Of a stretch of 64,000 nt of DNA, positions 1 through 9,545 are shown piece by piece. Positions within the stretch are counted from its first letter, which is position 1. Every line of letters starts with the position of its first letter. The DNA comes from Diploptera punctata (lineage: Eukaryota > Arthropoda > Insecta > Blattodea > Blaberidae): NCBI GenBank assembly GCA_030220185.1, contig JASPKZ010001232.1:1-64000 (forward strand), in the 5' to 3' direction. Under the pieces are notes generated by a model that did not search any database, had not been told where the DNA came from, and saw only the letters and a program-made list of their open reading frames with translations. The position numbers were made by a program, and so were the translations under genes.

Positions 1-564
1 ATAAACTGCTTAATCATGGGTTTTTTTCCTTCCTAATTTGGCACATATTTAAAAAAGGTAGGTACGTTGTATAATTGGGGAGGTTAGATTCAGTATTGAG
101 AAAACTTTTTAAACTTGAAGTTGTGTAACAAATTCATAGGTAATTCAAAATGATAACTTCGGGTGATGCGGTGTTTCCCCCAGATAAGTCTAAAAAGACA
201 TCAATGCCTTTACACACACCATTTTTTTTTTCAAGAGAATAACAAATGACATATTACCCTTTTGTATGCAATCGCCTCAATTAAAGACAATTATTTAGTG
301 GTGGAAAAGTGACCTTGCTAGATTTTCCTGGTGCCCTTCATTTAAAGATGGTAACTATGCACTTGATAGAGGATGTTCTATGTATACATTTTTCACAGAA
401 TTCAATCTGTAAAATATTAATATATTTTAAATTTCGATTTGTAAAAATATTTTGCATTTTCACATTTAGTGACGTTGGTTTGTTACGGTACAGTTTATTA
501 CGTGAACATTATTGTTATCGCTTACCAAGAAAGGACATTTTTACATATATTTTTGCACGATAGT
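1..564. other. AT-rich sequence, nothing recognised
   Basis: No reading frame of convincing length or composition and no recognisable repeat end. The 84-codon open frame at 309-563 has no family features and low-complexity AT-driven composition. Confidence 0.5.
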
Positions 565-1335
565 GCGTTGTGTCGTACTTACTGGACTGGCGACCATGAT
601 TGAAAGTTCAGTTTCCTAAACTATACTGTAATATTACAAATACATACCTAGGGCGGGAAGTAAACCCCCTGCCCTTTTCGTGTGCTACGTACAATGTATA
701 TACAAACATATATATCCAAAATGTAGTGTTAATATACATTATACAAAACAAATCACTGCATTTTAAATGAACTGAACTTTATTTGAAACAATATACAACA
801 ATAAATTGTTACTTGTACCCATTTTACTCTAATTGGTGTCACGGCCTGCTGTAGTCTCAACTAAATTATTTTCGGCATTTACCGTAATTACATTGGTCAG
901 GCTGTTAACGTCAGTCAGTTGTTTATAATGAACGCAAATATTTCCAACGAAGATGTTATTTTACTATAATTATCACATTTTTGAACATATACATACTGTA
1001 CAAAGACGACCTGTCGGTACTTTGGAACAATTACGCACTTTACAAGGTCACGGAGTTCTTCGGCTAATGTGGAATCAGTTCGATATTGTTAATTAATAGT
1101 GGGTAAAATTAATCAGTAAAAATTATTTAAGTTTGCTTAAAATTATACAATATATACAAAATAAATTTTGGTTATTCATGATTTGTTTTCACTCCAGTCC
1201 GATGCATTCAAATAAGCTGGAATTTAAAAAAATTAATTTCACCAATTAAGGGGTTAACCTCTCCCTATTTACGCACTACTTTTCGGTATCTTTGAGTCAT
1301 CCAGATACAACCTGTCGGTCGAGCATGTTAATTTT
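565..1335. repeat. Interspersed repeat R1, undivided copy
   Basis: The left part (about 565-960) aligns by eye with 32045-32480. Shared landmarks include GTCGTACTTAC, AAATGTAGTGTTAATATAC and TTGGTGTCACGG. The right part (about 1085-1335) aligns with 41760-42005, sharing AAAAATTATTTAAG and CACCAATTAAGGGGTTAACC. Here the two parts are about 120 bp apart; in the other copy they are about 9 kb apart. No coding potential is visible. Class unknown: it could be a non-autonomous DNA element or a deletion derivative of a larger one. Confidence 0.7.
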
Positions 1336-2224
1336 TGAAAGATAACTACAGGGTGCGGCGTAAGTCAATTAACCACTGCACGTGGTTACAAGGGGAAAAT
1401 CAGGTTGGTTGAAATAGGGGACCTTGAGAATATAATCTCAAACACTATTGCTTGAGTTGATTTTGAAGGGATAAAACCACTTAACCTGCATCATTTACGG
1501 GATTTGATTGAACAGGAATTTGAAAACACTTTTGTTAATAACGGGAAAATTGTGTAAATCAGTATTAAAACGACGTCATAAATGCTTAAATAACAATGGA
1601 GGTCACTTTGAACAATTTCGGTAGTTGTTTTTTGTATAGTTCTAGATAGATAGATAGATAGATGGAAAGCTCTGCGGCCATCACTTAAGTGTTGGCGGTG
1701 AGCGATCCATTTTGGTCCTCCTTAATAGGTAGAACCCCGGGTTCCTGTAAAATACATTAGCCCCGGTTTAAATTTTGAATTCAAATTTGAAGTTAATTAG
1801 CAGAGTGAAGTCGGAAGCGGACCTTTTGGGGTTCTATTCCAGCATTTGCTCTTTGGATTGAGGGAAACCGCTTAAAACCTCAATCGGAATAGTCGATCAC
1901 GCGGGATCTTGCCAAGTTTGGCTTTCGGATGACTCTATATTGGGAGGGCATCCAGGCTTCTCTTTATTTAAATATAATGTGCGTACATTTCAGATTATTA
2001 CAATTAATCATACAATTATCGTAACGTGCATTTTTTAATTTTTTTGTATTCTTCAGTTGTTGCTGTTCTATCTGTAGTTGTCAGGTGATGTCAGTTTCTC
2101 TGGAACTGGTGGGATGAACCTGTAGCAGTAAGATTAGTTATTAGTTGTTAATTTGTTGTGTTAATATATTTTATTAATGTACATTATATGCTAATGTTGT
2201 AATTGTAATTGAATAATTGTGTAA

Positions 2225-2225
<1 letters not shown>
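1336..2225. other. Non-coding stretch with a (TAGA)5 microsatellite
   Basis: A short TAGA tandem run lies at 1643-1663. The following 300 bp (about 1665-1965) are visibly richer in GC than their surroundings and may be a repeat insertion, but no family is recognised. The remainder is AT-rich without open frames. Confidence 0.45.

Positions 2226-2275
<50 letters not shown>
2226..2275. repeat. (GT)n microsatellite
   Basis: Uninterrupted TG dinucleotide run of about 50 bp. It directly abuts the 3' side of the minus-strand LINE fragment at 2295-2970, so it may have grown from, or served as, that element's tail. Confidence 0.95.
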
Positions 2276-2276
<1 letters not shown>

Positions 2277-2294
2277 CCTATCAGCTTTCACCAG

Positions 2295-2970
2295 TCAAGT
2301 GTTGTCCAGGATCCATTTTGGACGCTTGTGTTTGTTGTTGGCTGTTTCATAGGTTCCCAGCGATGCCACGAGTGGATTATCATGGCCTTCACATGTATTA
2401 TAAAATTTAAGAGCCATGCGTTTAATATACTCCTCGATTGTTTCTACACCCGTTTGATCGTGTAATATGTCAACCGGTGTTACACGCGGTAGTTTTGTAA
2501 TCATATATAATAATTTGTTTTGAAAAACTTGTAGTTTCTTTATGTGAGTTCTAGCGGCGTATCCCCATATGGGGCTTGCGTACGTAAGTACTGGCACTTA
2601 ATAGTGCCTTGTAGATTGTTAGCCCTGTGTTTATTCGAATTTTGTTATGGTTATTTAAAATAGGGTAGAGCCGCTTCAATGTCCCATACGCTTTGCCTAA
2701 GGTATTTTGGATATGTTGTTTAAACAGTAGTTTTTTGTCGAGTGTTACACCTAAATAAATGGCTTCGTTTTTCCACTCGATGTTGTGTCCATAAAGACTT
2801 AATTGTGGGGGCATGTATCGATATTGAGAATACCTTTTGTATAAAGAACTGCTTGGCATTTATCTACGTTTATTTTTATTCTCCATTTTTCCAACCATGG
2901 TTCGAGAATATTAAGATTATTTTTGCATTTTCGGTTAACTGACTTATGCTGCACCCTGTGTATTTGGAAA
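2295..2970 (-). pseudogene. Jockey-like LINE, 3' part of reverse transcriptase
   Basis: Three minus-strand frames read in order encode the end of a LINE reverse transcriptase: LEPWLEKWRIKINVDKC near 2900, then AIYLGVTLDKKLLFKQHI near 2750, then LTYASPIWGYAARTHIKKL near 2560 and on to a stop at 2295. The YLGVTLD thumb motif and the TYASPIWG segment are typical of the Jockey group. At least two frameshifts (near 2590 and 2840) and the lack of endonuclease and RT palm mean this is a dead, 5'-truncated copy. A (GT)n tract follows the 3' end where poly(A) would be expected for this group. Confidence 0.85.
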
Positions 2971-3035
2971 ATTTTCGAGCAGCAGCAATTGTAGAACAAG
3001 TGATGAATTGAATAAAAAAGTATAAAATATATATC

Positions 3036-3355
3036 CAACGGGCCCGGGTCCGATCTCCGGTCGGGACAAGTTTCTTGAGTGAAGGTTTTTCCTCACCTAT
3101 AAGACAAATCTCAGGCCCAAACGACCTGCGAACATTATACGGCCATCATAATCATCGTCATTCATATTAGCCATAGATTATCAAGTTTAGGATTAAGGGC
3201 TCTCGTGACGCACCACTATTATCATCATCATCGCCCATCATATCACCAGCACAGTCGTAACCCCTCCTTCCGGGCGCCCCAACCTCATAAACGGGTTACA
3301 ATTACTCCAGTGCCAAAATAGAACACCGGAAATGTCAAAATGACAACCTGAGGTT
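3036..3355 (+). repeat. tRNA-derived SINE, type B (5'-truncated)
   Basis: Begins just before a pol III B-box-like segment (GGTCCGATCTCCGG), followed by TTTTTCCTCACCTATAAGAC, GGCCCAAACGACC, a run of ATCATC, and the type B tail with CGCCCCAACCTCATAAACG and GGGTTACAATTAC. Other type B copies are at 16033-16370, 36414-36717 and, tail only, at 31905-32033. All the copies with a head here start close to the B box, so the A-box half is missing. Confidence 0.8.
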
Positions 3356-4045
3356 TTGAATAAATAAAATACATAAGAGCACAAATAATAATTTGGTTTG
3401 TCCATTTATGCAGAGTGTGTAATGAAATGCTTTTATTGTTAAAAACATTCCCAGTGAAACCTTTAACAACTAGGCTCCAAGTCACACCGAAAATTAGATG
3501 TTACAGGACTGAATAGTCTTTATTTTTATATATAATTCTTCTGTACGTGTGTTTGTCACTCAACTCCTCTTAAACAACTGGTCCGATTTTGATGAAAATT
3601 GTTGTGTGTGTTTGATGGGGTCCCTCGATGGTTCAGATTCACAATTGGACCCTCTAAAACCTTTAGGTGTAGAAGTTCACCTGAAGTAAACATTTAAAAG
3701 TCGCTCTAGCGGTCACAATTTTCGATGTTTCACAACGAAACACAGTATATCCTATTAAAATAAACCGAGGTAGATATTATCAAAAAATGAGCGAAATCCG
3801 ACAATTAGAAGTGGATGTTTACCTGAAAGTCATTGTTTGGTTCGTCTCAGCGTATACCATACAATTTAGTTAATGTATAATATTTCATCTATTTGGGCGT
3901 AGCAACGCACCCCGGGTATTAGCTAGCAGTCTGTATATGTTTGTGACTTCTAAACCCCTCAACAGAACTTCATGAAAATTTGTACATACATGTTTTCAAG
4001 TACGCCGAGCGTTTAGCCGCTTTCTTCTTCTTCTTCTAGCTCTAC

Positions 4046-4225
4046 AACCCTTTATGGGCCCTGGCTGCTCTTCCACGCATCCCTAACCAATGTCCTTCTC
4101 CATCCCCGGACACCGAGCTTCCTCTACTCCATCTCAACTTCGGTCTTCCTCCATCTGGTCTCAGTAGTGTAAGCTTTCTAGTGGTATTCTCCTCCTCCAT
4201 TGTCGTTATATGACCCACCCATCTC
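4046..4225 (-). pseudogene. LINE C-terminal fragment inside R2
   Basis: Minus-strand translation contains YRLRWVGHITTMEEENTT and then GGRPKLRWS, the pattern found at the C-terminus of many RTE-like LINE proteins (RLRW-GH, then GRP-RW). No counterpart exists at this position in R2 copy 2 near 48440, so it is an insertion specific to copy 1. It is followed downstream by (TTC)n at 4021-4038. Confidence 0.6.
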
Positions 4226-4914
4226 AGTCTGTAGCCGCTATCTAAAACCTGTAGGTGTAGGAGTTCACCAGAAACGAAAATTAAAAAGCTGCTCTGCGCT
4301 CGCAAATTTCGTTGTTTCACAACGAAAACTCAGTATATGCTATTAAAATAAACCGAGGCACGTAAAAACACATCGAAATCCCACCATTTTAACTGGGGTT
4401 TACCTCAAATCCGAAAATAAGAATTGACTCTAGCAAACCACCATGTTTGATTGGTCGAAACGTATAACTTTGTGTATACACATTTTCAGGTACGGCGAGT
4501 GTTTAGCTGCTATTGTGCTCTAAAACATCAGGTGTAGGAGTTTACCTGAACGAAAATTTAAAAACCATATTTTATTTATTTAGGAGTAGGAGCGCATTAG
4601 CTAGTTGAATATAAAAATTGTATTAGTGACAGGAAGCTTTGGAATTAAATCTTTAAGTATTCAACTAAATGAAGCTGCAGTGTATAATAAGAAGTGTATT
4701 TATTCTAATATTTGTGTGATGAATGTATTCAAACTTACCTAACTTTCATATCCCAAAACATGAGCTAATATTTTCCACGGCATTGCAGAAACAGAATTAA
4801 ATTTTAAACCGTTCAATCGTTACTACGTTACAATGCAACACTTCTCCAAAGCTACATCGATCAAAACCCCATTCAAGCGTAACATTTGGATTTTGACATT
4901 ATTGGACAAAGCCT

Positions 4915-5225
4915 AGGCATTGTGCCACATGTCCTGCTCATCGTAGTTTACGAGGCTTAACTGTTCTTTTTATTTGTGGAATCCCATAAAGATTACTTAG
5001 CTAACTGTTAAGTAGCTTTCTCCATTCACCTGTCTGTATATCTCTCTTTGGTCCAAAAATTTTCCTAAGAACTTTATTCTCAAATACTCGTAATCTCCTT
5101 TCCTCCGTTAAAGTAAGAGTTCATGTTTCACATCCATATAATATAACTGGTAGAATAAACAGTTTTATATTTTTTCAGTATAACGTTTTTTGAAAGGAGT
5201 TGGGACGTCAAGAGTCTCTGTAGCA
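4915..5225 (-). pseudogene. RTE-family LINE fragment
   Basis: Reverse complement matches the C-terminal part of the long RTE copy at 59268-61766 from the LMSQLLSK-type region (near 5195) to the RRLRWAGH region (near 4935), with frame breaks. A shorter stretch of the same insertion is preserved in R2 copy 2 at about 50710-50775. Confidence 0.8.
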
Positions 5226-5349
5226 CATAATAGCATAATGCATAATATTTTCATATTACTGTTTTCAATTATATTCTAATTATGAAAATTATTTTTTAAC
5301 TAAGAGACAAAATATGTAGTTTTACAATAAAATACGGGAACTGCAACAT

Positions 5350-5685
5350 TTACTGTAGAAGGCAAAAGAGGGACAGCTCACTGCCCAGTAGTAACATGGT
5401 TGCTGGATTATTCATTTGGTCAACTACTTCTGTAGCTGTCGGATCATTAAAAAACACAGTATTTACCAGCGCTCCTCTCCCAGTCAAATAACAGAATACA
5501 TGGGACAGGAAGTGGCAACGTAGCAAGAGAAAGAAAAGAATCGACAGCACATTTAGCACAGTTTCCAGCACAGATTTAACTTGGCCGAGCAGTAAGAGGG
5601 AAGTCTGTCTCCACTTTGTGACGATACGGTTGTTTCCAGTTATCTGCAATGTTCCATTTTCAGGCGTTTTTATAAAACCCAACAT
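5350..5685 (-). other. Unrecognised 111-codon open frame
   Basis: An open frame with more balanced base composition than its surroundings. It has a central hydrophobic stretch of about 18 residues (around residues 45-65, rich in Leu and Phe), which could be a single membrane segment, and a stop at 5350. No family is recognised. The sequence CAGGTATATG just upstream of the ATG resembles a splice donor, so an exon is conceivable, but it could equally be chance. I see no second exon. Confidence 0.2.
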
Positions 5686-6066
5686 ATACCTGGTAACGTG
5701 ACGTTGCTGTAACTAGGGGGACGCCCGATTTGACGTCGCGACGCCTCTGAATGCTGTTGATATGTGAGATTTTAAAAACAGCCTTTTATAAAGTTTTGCC
5801 AACACCTTTGTGGAAATGAACGTCAATATAGTGCGCAGTTGTTCTGTTATCTCTGAATGTTATGATATCTCATTCCAACTTTATGATACAGCGTGTGGGT
5901 AAAGTCCCACTTTTTCTAACCAGTTATCTGAAACGATGCTCCTTCGGATCCTGACTACAGTCCGGCAGTGTAATGTGTAGAATGCATTTTTCCCTCTCCC
6001 CAGTGAAAGGAATTTCATTTACATTTATATTGCGCACGCGCCAGTGGAATAATATTAACCCTGATT

Positions 6067-6657
6067 TGAAGAAGGAATGAGATGAAACACAAGCTCAGTT
6101 CTGGAAACGCGTGCTGTTATGTATTACAGAGACTCTTGACGTCTCAACTCCTTTCGAAAAATATTAAATTAAAAATATATAAAACTGTCATTCTATCAGT
6201 TATATTGTATGGATGTGAAACATGGACTCTTGCTTTAAGAGTGGAAAGGAGATTACGAGTATTTGAGAATAAAGTTCTTAAAAAATTCTTGGACCAAAGA
6301 GATGAACAGACAGGTGAATGGAGAAGATTACATAACAGTGAATTACATGGTCTTTATAGGAAGAGAGATATAATGAGAACAGTTAAGTCTCGTAGACTAT
6401 GATGGACAGGACATGTGGCACGAATGGGGAATGAAAGATGTGCATGGAAGTTTCTTGTAGGAAAACCAGAGGGAAAACTCCCAGTTGGTAGACCAAGAAT
6501 GAGGTGGAAGAATAACATTAATCATGATTTGAGGGAGGTAGATTATACAGGGAATGATTGGAAAAACATTAGCTTGGGATAGGGATGTATGGAGAGCTAA
6601 TGTCCTTAAGGCAATGAACCTATGTGTTTTGATAGTGCCAATGAGTTAGTTAGTTAG
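6067..6657 (+). pseudogene. RTE-family LINE, 5'-truncated copy
   Basis: Encodes the last ~200 residues of the RTE protein, recognisable from LSSGNACCYVLQRLL through VILYGCETWTL, ENKVLKKFLDQRDEQTGEW and RPVGRP-like motifs, with a stop (TGA) where RRLRW should be and later frame breaks. It ends with GATAGTGCCAATGAGTTAGTTAG, the RTE 3' end plus its tetranucleotide tail. Confidence 0.9.
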
Positions 6658-6661
6658 GTCC

Positions 6662-6727
6662 TATTTAAAGAGAAAAATTATACGCTGAGACCGGGACTTG
6701 AACCCGTATAATTTTTCTCTTTAAATA
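6662..6727. repeat. Perfect 23-bp inverted repeat around a tRNA-like core
   Basis: Arms at 6662-6684 and 6705-6727 are perfectly complementary (starting TATTTAAAGAGAAAAATTAT). The 20-nt loop contains GGGACTTGAACC, the complement of a tRNA T-loop. The arm sequence resembles the tail seen next to the tRNA-like head at 7318-7415, so this appears to be a SINE end duplicated in inverse orientation. Confidence 0.8.
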
Positions 6728-6754
6728 TGATTTCCATCATTGAGATGTATGAAA

Positions 6755-6893
6755 TGGATAACAAAAAACATAGTAAGTTTGGTATTTGAATTCAGCCACT
6801 TCTTCACAATTTTCCTCATTTATCATTAACTGTCCATTTCCATTATATAATGTATTTCTGTGTGTGACCATATATTTAGTTTTGTTTATCAGC
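6755..6893 (-). pseudogene. RTE-family LINE internal fragment
   Basis: Reverse complement encodes KTKYMVTHRNTLYNGNGQL, matching about 61060-61190 of the long RTE copy (KTKYMVTRRNTLYNGNGQL). Short, with no RTE 3' end. Confidence 0.85.
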
Positions 6894-6894
6894 C

Positions 6895-7270
6895 ATCATC
6901 ATCTTAGCGTGTCCTCCTTTCAGAACAAATGCGCCTCCAACCGTCTCTATCTTCCCAGGCTTTGATTCTTTTTAGTTCTTCCCGGTCGTATCCTCTCTCT
7001 TGTAGACTTTTCTTCTCTTGGTTAATCCATCTTCCTCGTGGTCTACCTCCTGTATCTTGAGATTTAACAGTCTTTCTTTTTCCATTCTTTTTAAATCTCC
7101 AAACTACTTTAGTCTATCTTTTTCCGATGTATATTGTTAATTTTTCTACACTTAATGTCTCGCTGATTGTGTCATTCCTTTTTCCATCTCTCCTTGTTTT
7201 ATGTACAATTACACGTAAGAATTTCATTTCTGTAGCTCGATTCTGCTCGAGTCCTTCAAGTCTCAGCTGC
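6895..7270 (-). pseudogene. C-terminal fragment of another LINE
   Basis: In reverse complement, blocks such as GKIETVGGAFVLKGGH, KRMEKERL and the preceding Glu/Lys-rich stretch, broken by frameshifts, resemble the C-terminal end of an RTE-like LINE. It differs from the main RTE family here. The end carries an ATC/GAT run at 6894-6903, as in the LINE at 11618-12731. Confidence 0.5.
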
Positions 7271-7317
7271 ATGTGTTACAACTGGTTTGAAATAAGTAGT
7301 TTTAATGATCATATTTG

Positions 7318-7415
7318 AAGAGAAAAATTGTATGCCAAGACTGTGACTCGAACCCAGGACCTTTGGCTTTCTGGGCCAATGCTCTACCGACTGAGCTACC
7401 AAGGTCCTTCTAGGC
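7318..7415 (-). repeat. tRNA-like SINE head
   Basis: Reverse complement reads like a tRNA: A-box region GGTAGCTCAGTCGGTAGAGC, an anticodon-like hairpin TTGGC/GCCAA, and T-arm GGGTTCGAGTC, followed by GGCATACAATTTTTCTC. The acceptor and T stems are imperfect and position 33 is not T, so a functional tRNA is unlikely; a tRNA-derived SINE is more probable. Confidence 0.65.
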
Positions 7416-7582
7416 CTGTCGCGGCATGGAATTGGAGTTGGAATGAGTCATTTTTGTTAACTTTTAAACTAAATACCGATCTGTTTAAATGTGAACCAAA
7501 ACTAAACATATTACGTGTAAATAGTAAGAGGAACGGAGTTGCTGGTCATCTTGATATCGTCAACTAAATTTAGCTTGGTGTT

Positions 7583-8115
7583 CTATGCGAGGTGATGTAA
7601 CTAACTCTCTGACACTATCGAATCCGTAGATTCATGGCCGCGCAATTATAAACTCTCCATATATCCATATCCCTAACTAATATTTTTCAGTCATTCATGT
7701 GTAATTTTCCTCTCTCTAGTGGTGGTTAAGGTTATTCTCCCACCTCATTCTAGGCAATACCTACTGTACCCTCTATTTCTTACTTTCTCTATACAGTTTC
7801 CAATTTCCTCTTTTATTTCCCATCCGTTCTGCAATCAATTTATGAGATTTAACTGTTCTTAATACATCGGCTTCCGACGAAGGTCATTTAGCTCTCTGTT
7901 ATTAAGTCATCTCCAATCACTTGTCTGTTTGTCTCTCTCTGGTCCAAAATGTTTCATAAAAACTTTATTCTCTAGCACTTGTAACGTTATCTCCTCTCTG
8001 AAAGTAAGAGTGTAAGAGAACGTTTGGTATCCATATAATATTATTGGTAGAATAATTGCTGTATGAATTTGCATTTTAATGTTTTTTAGAGAAGTTGCAG
8101 TTACGGGTGTCCCTG
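7583..8115 (-). pseudogene. RTE-family LINE, 5'-truncated copy
   Basis: Begins with the complement of the RTE 3' end (TAACTAACTCTCTGACACTATCGA) and runs back through the GRPRMRW, RRLRW, EQTGEW, ENKV and YGC regions with many substitutions and frame breaks. One of the older-looking copies. Confidence 0.85.
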
Positions 8116-8587
8116 TAATACGTGGAGATTATCACCTACATAGATTCGAGTAAAGAAAGAAAAACATAGAAATTACGTGAGAGGTGTGTCAAGTAATATT
8201 TATTTATTATTATTGGACATATATAGATCCTATTTCCCCTGCAGGTATATTAGGGTTATAATTTGTGAAAAGTTGTGGTACTTTATATAATTTGATCTAA
8301 ATCTAAGGTTTTTTATAAGAACACTACTTTCTGCAACTATCCACAAGATCTAGCCATCACAGTTGTTGGTGAATCTTAAGGAATCATCTTTACAGAACGT
8401 CTAATTCACACGTCTACAATTGCTTGTGTATTTCATTATCTCAATGTTTTGTTATATTCACATGCACTTGTTTTCATGTCTCAGTATTTTCAAGTTGTAG
8501 CAGCTTGTTGTATTGTCTTCAAGCAGCCTCAAGTTGGAAGAAGATTAATGAAATATTTGAAAACTGATATATATATATCCATACCAA
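8116..8587. other. Non-coding gap
   Basis: No recognisable element; open frames here are short and lack family features. Confidence 0.4.
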
Positions 8588-8699
8588 CCATAGTAATTTT
8601 GCCCGAGGGCAGGTCTTTCACTGCAATCATAGCATTTTCATGTTATGCTTTGCAGCTTTACTAGGGAATTGTAGGTGTGGTAGCTTCCCGTTGCTTTCC

Positions 8700-8732
<33 letters not shown>
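8588..8732 (-). repeat. SINE type A tail followed by (TA)n
   Basis: Contains CCATAGTAATTTTGCCCGAG, TTTCACTGCAATCATAGC and GGTAGCTTCCCGTTGCTTTC, the 3' half of SINE type A in reverse orientation, lacking the tRNA head. A (TA)n run occupies about 8702-8732. Confidence 0.8.
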
Positions 8733-8736
<4 letters not shown>

Positions 8737-8754
8737 GTGTGTGTAATTAACTAG

Positions 8755-8787
8755 CTATGGATTCGATAGTGCCAGTGAGTTAGTTAA
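8755..8787 (+). repeat. Minimal RTE 3' end
   Basis: Only the last ~30 bp of the RTE family are present: GGATTCGATAGTGCCAGTG then AGTTAGTTA. An extreme 5' truncation; alternatively a remnant of a deleted copy. Confidence 0.7.
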
Positions 8788-9114
8788 ATATTTATTCTAT
8801 TTCGTCTTTCCACTCAAGAAAATATCTAACCAAGCTTCCGTCCTGGGCTAACATCTGAATATCGGAACTGGCATCAGTATCGCAATGTCTACCACATTAT
8901 TGAGATTACGTAGAAAATAGTACTTAGTAAATTGTTTTCCTTCTTTGTTTCCGGATGGTCACCATTTTGTTTTTCTTGTTTTCATCTTCGATGTACCTTA
9001 GCTTCATTTGAAAACAAAGCTTATATAAAAAATGAGATGTTCACTTTTGCGCCTAGCAGTATAATAGAAGAGATAACATATTTACATTTGAATACATTCT
9101 TGGGTCACCTGTGT

Positions 9115-9294
9115 AGTCTCTGCCTCATATGCAGCGGACTCGGATTCGATGTCCGATCGTGACAAGTTTCCTGGTGAAAATATATCGGGGTCTCCTCTCA
9201 CCTGTAAGATAAATATCGGTTAACTTTAAGGCCCAAATGATCTCCGAACTTTATATGCCACCACAACATTCACATCATATACTTAATAATAATA

Positions 9295-9325
<31 letters not shown>

Positions 9326-9326
9326 T
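9115..9326 (+). repeat. SINE head fragment with (AAT)n tail
   Basis: ATGCAGCGGACTCGGATTCG and GTCCGATCGTGACAAG correspond to the T-arm part of the tRNA-Asp-like SINE head; CTCACCTGTAAGATAAAT and AAGGCCCAAATGATCTCCGA are the shared body. It passes into an AAT-rich microsatellite (about 9288-9326) rather than a complete tail. Confidence 0.7.
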
Positions 9327-9330
9327 CCAC

Positions 9331-9437
9331 CATCCACAGTAATTCTGCCCGAGGGCAGGTCTTTCACTGCAATCACAGTATTTTCGTGCTATGCTTTGCA
9401 GTTTTACTAGGGAATTAGAGGTGTGTTTGCTTTCCAC
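9331..9437 (-). repeat. SINE type A tail
   Basis: Same tail as at 8588-8702 (GCCCGAGGGCAGGTCTTTCA, TTTACTAGGGAATTAGAGG), reverse orientation, followed by another AAT-rich microsatellite to about 9480. Confidence 0.8.
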
Positions 9438-9478
9438 AAATAATAATGATAATAATAATAGTAATAATAATAATAATA

Positions 9479-9545
9479 ATGCTTTATTTCAGCTGGCAGA
9501 GTTAAGGCCATAAGCCCTTCTCTTCCACTCAACCAGCGAATAGTA
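9479..9545. repeat. Repeat block with GGCAGAGTTAAGGCC
   Basis: GGCAGAGTTAAGGCCATAAG and CCACTCAACCAG recur at 17738-17795, and GGCAGAGTTAAG again at about 9778. Short and non-coding; probably the end of an interspersed element. Confidence 0.6.

Larger units (their letters stand above)
3420..5225. repeat. Repeat R2, copy 1 (Helitron-like parts)
   Basis: This segment and 48240-50775 align along most of their length. Shared landmarks: CCAGTGAAACCTTTAACAACTAG, the block around TTCATGAAAATTTGTACAT, AAATAAACCGAGGTAGATATT, and the right part around ACTAAATGAAGC. Internal units end in TTAGCTAG at 3919-3926 and ATTAGCTAG at 4596-4604; a CTAG end and a start near TCTTTATTTTTATA are what non-autonomous Helitrons show, but no clear 3' hairpin was confirmed. 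The shared part continues into the RTE fragment at 4915-5225, so that RTE insertion predates the duplication. Confidence 0.7.

Noticed and set aside
2217..2465. Open frame starting in poly-Cys/Val
   Set aside because: It is a translation of the (GT)n microsatellite running into antisense LINE sequence.
4042..4320. Protein-coding gene with GRPKLRW
   Set aside because: A short LINE C-terminal remnant that continues into unrelated repeat sequence.
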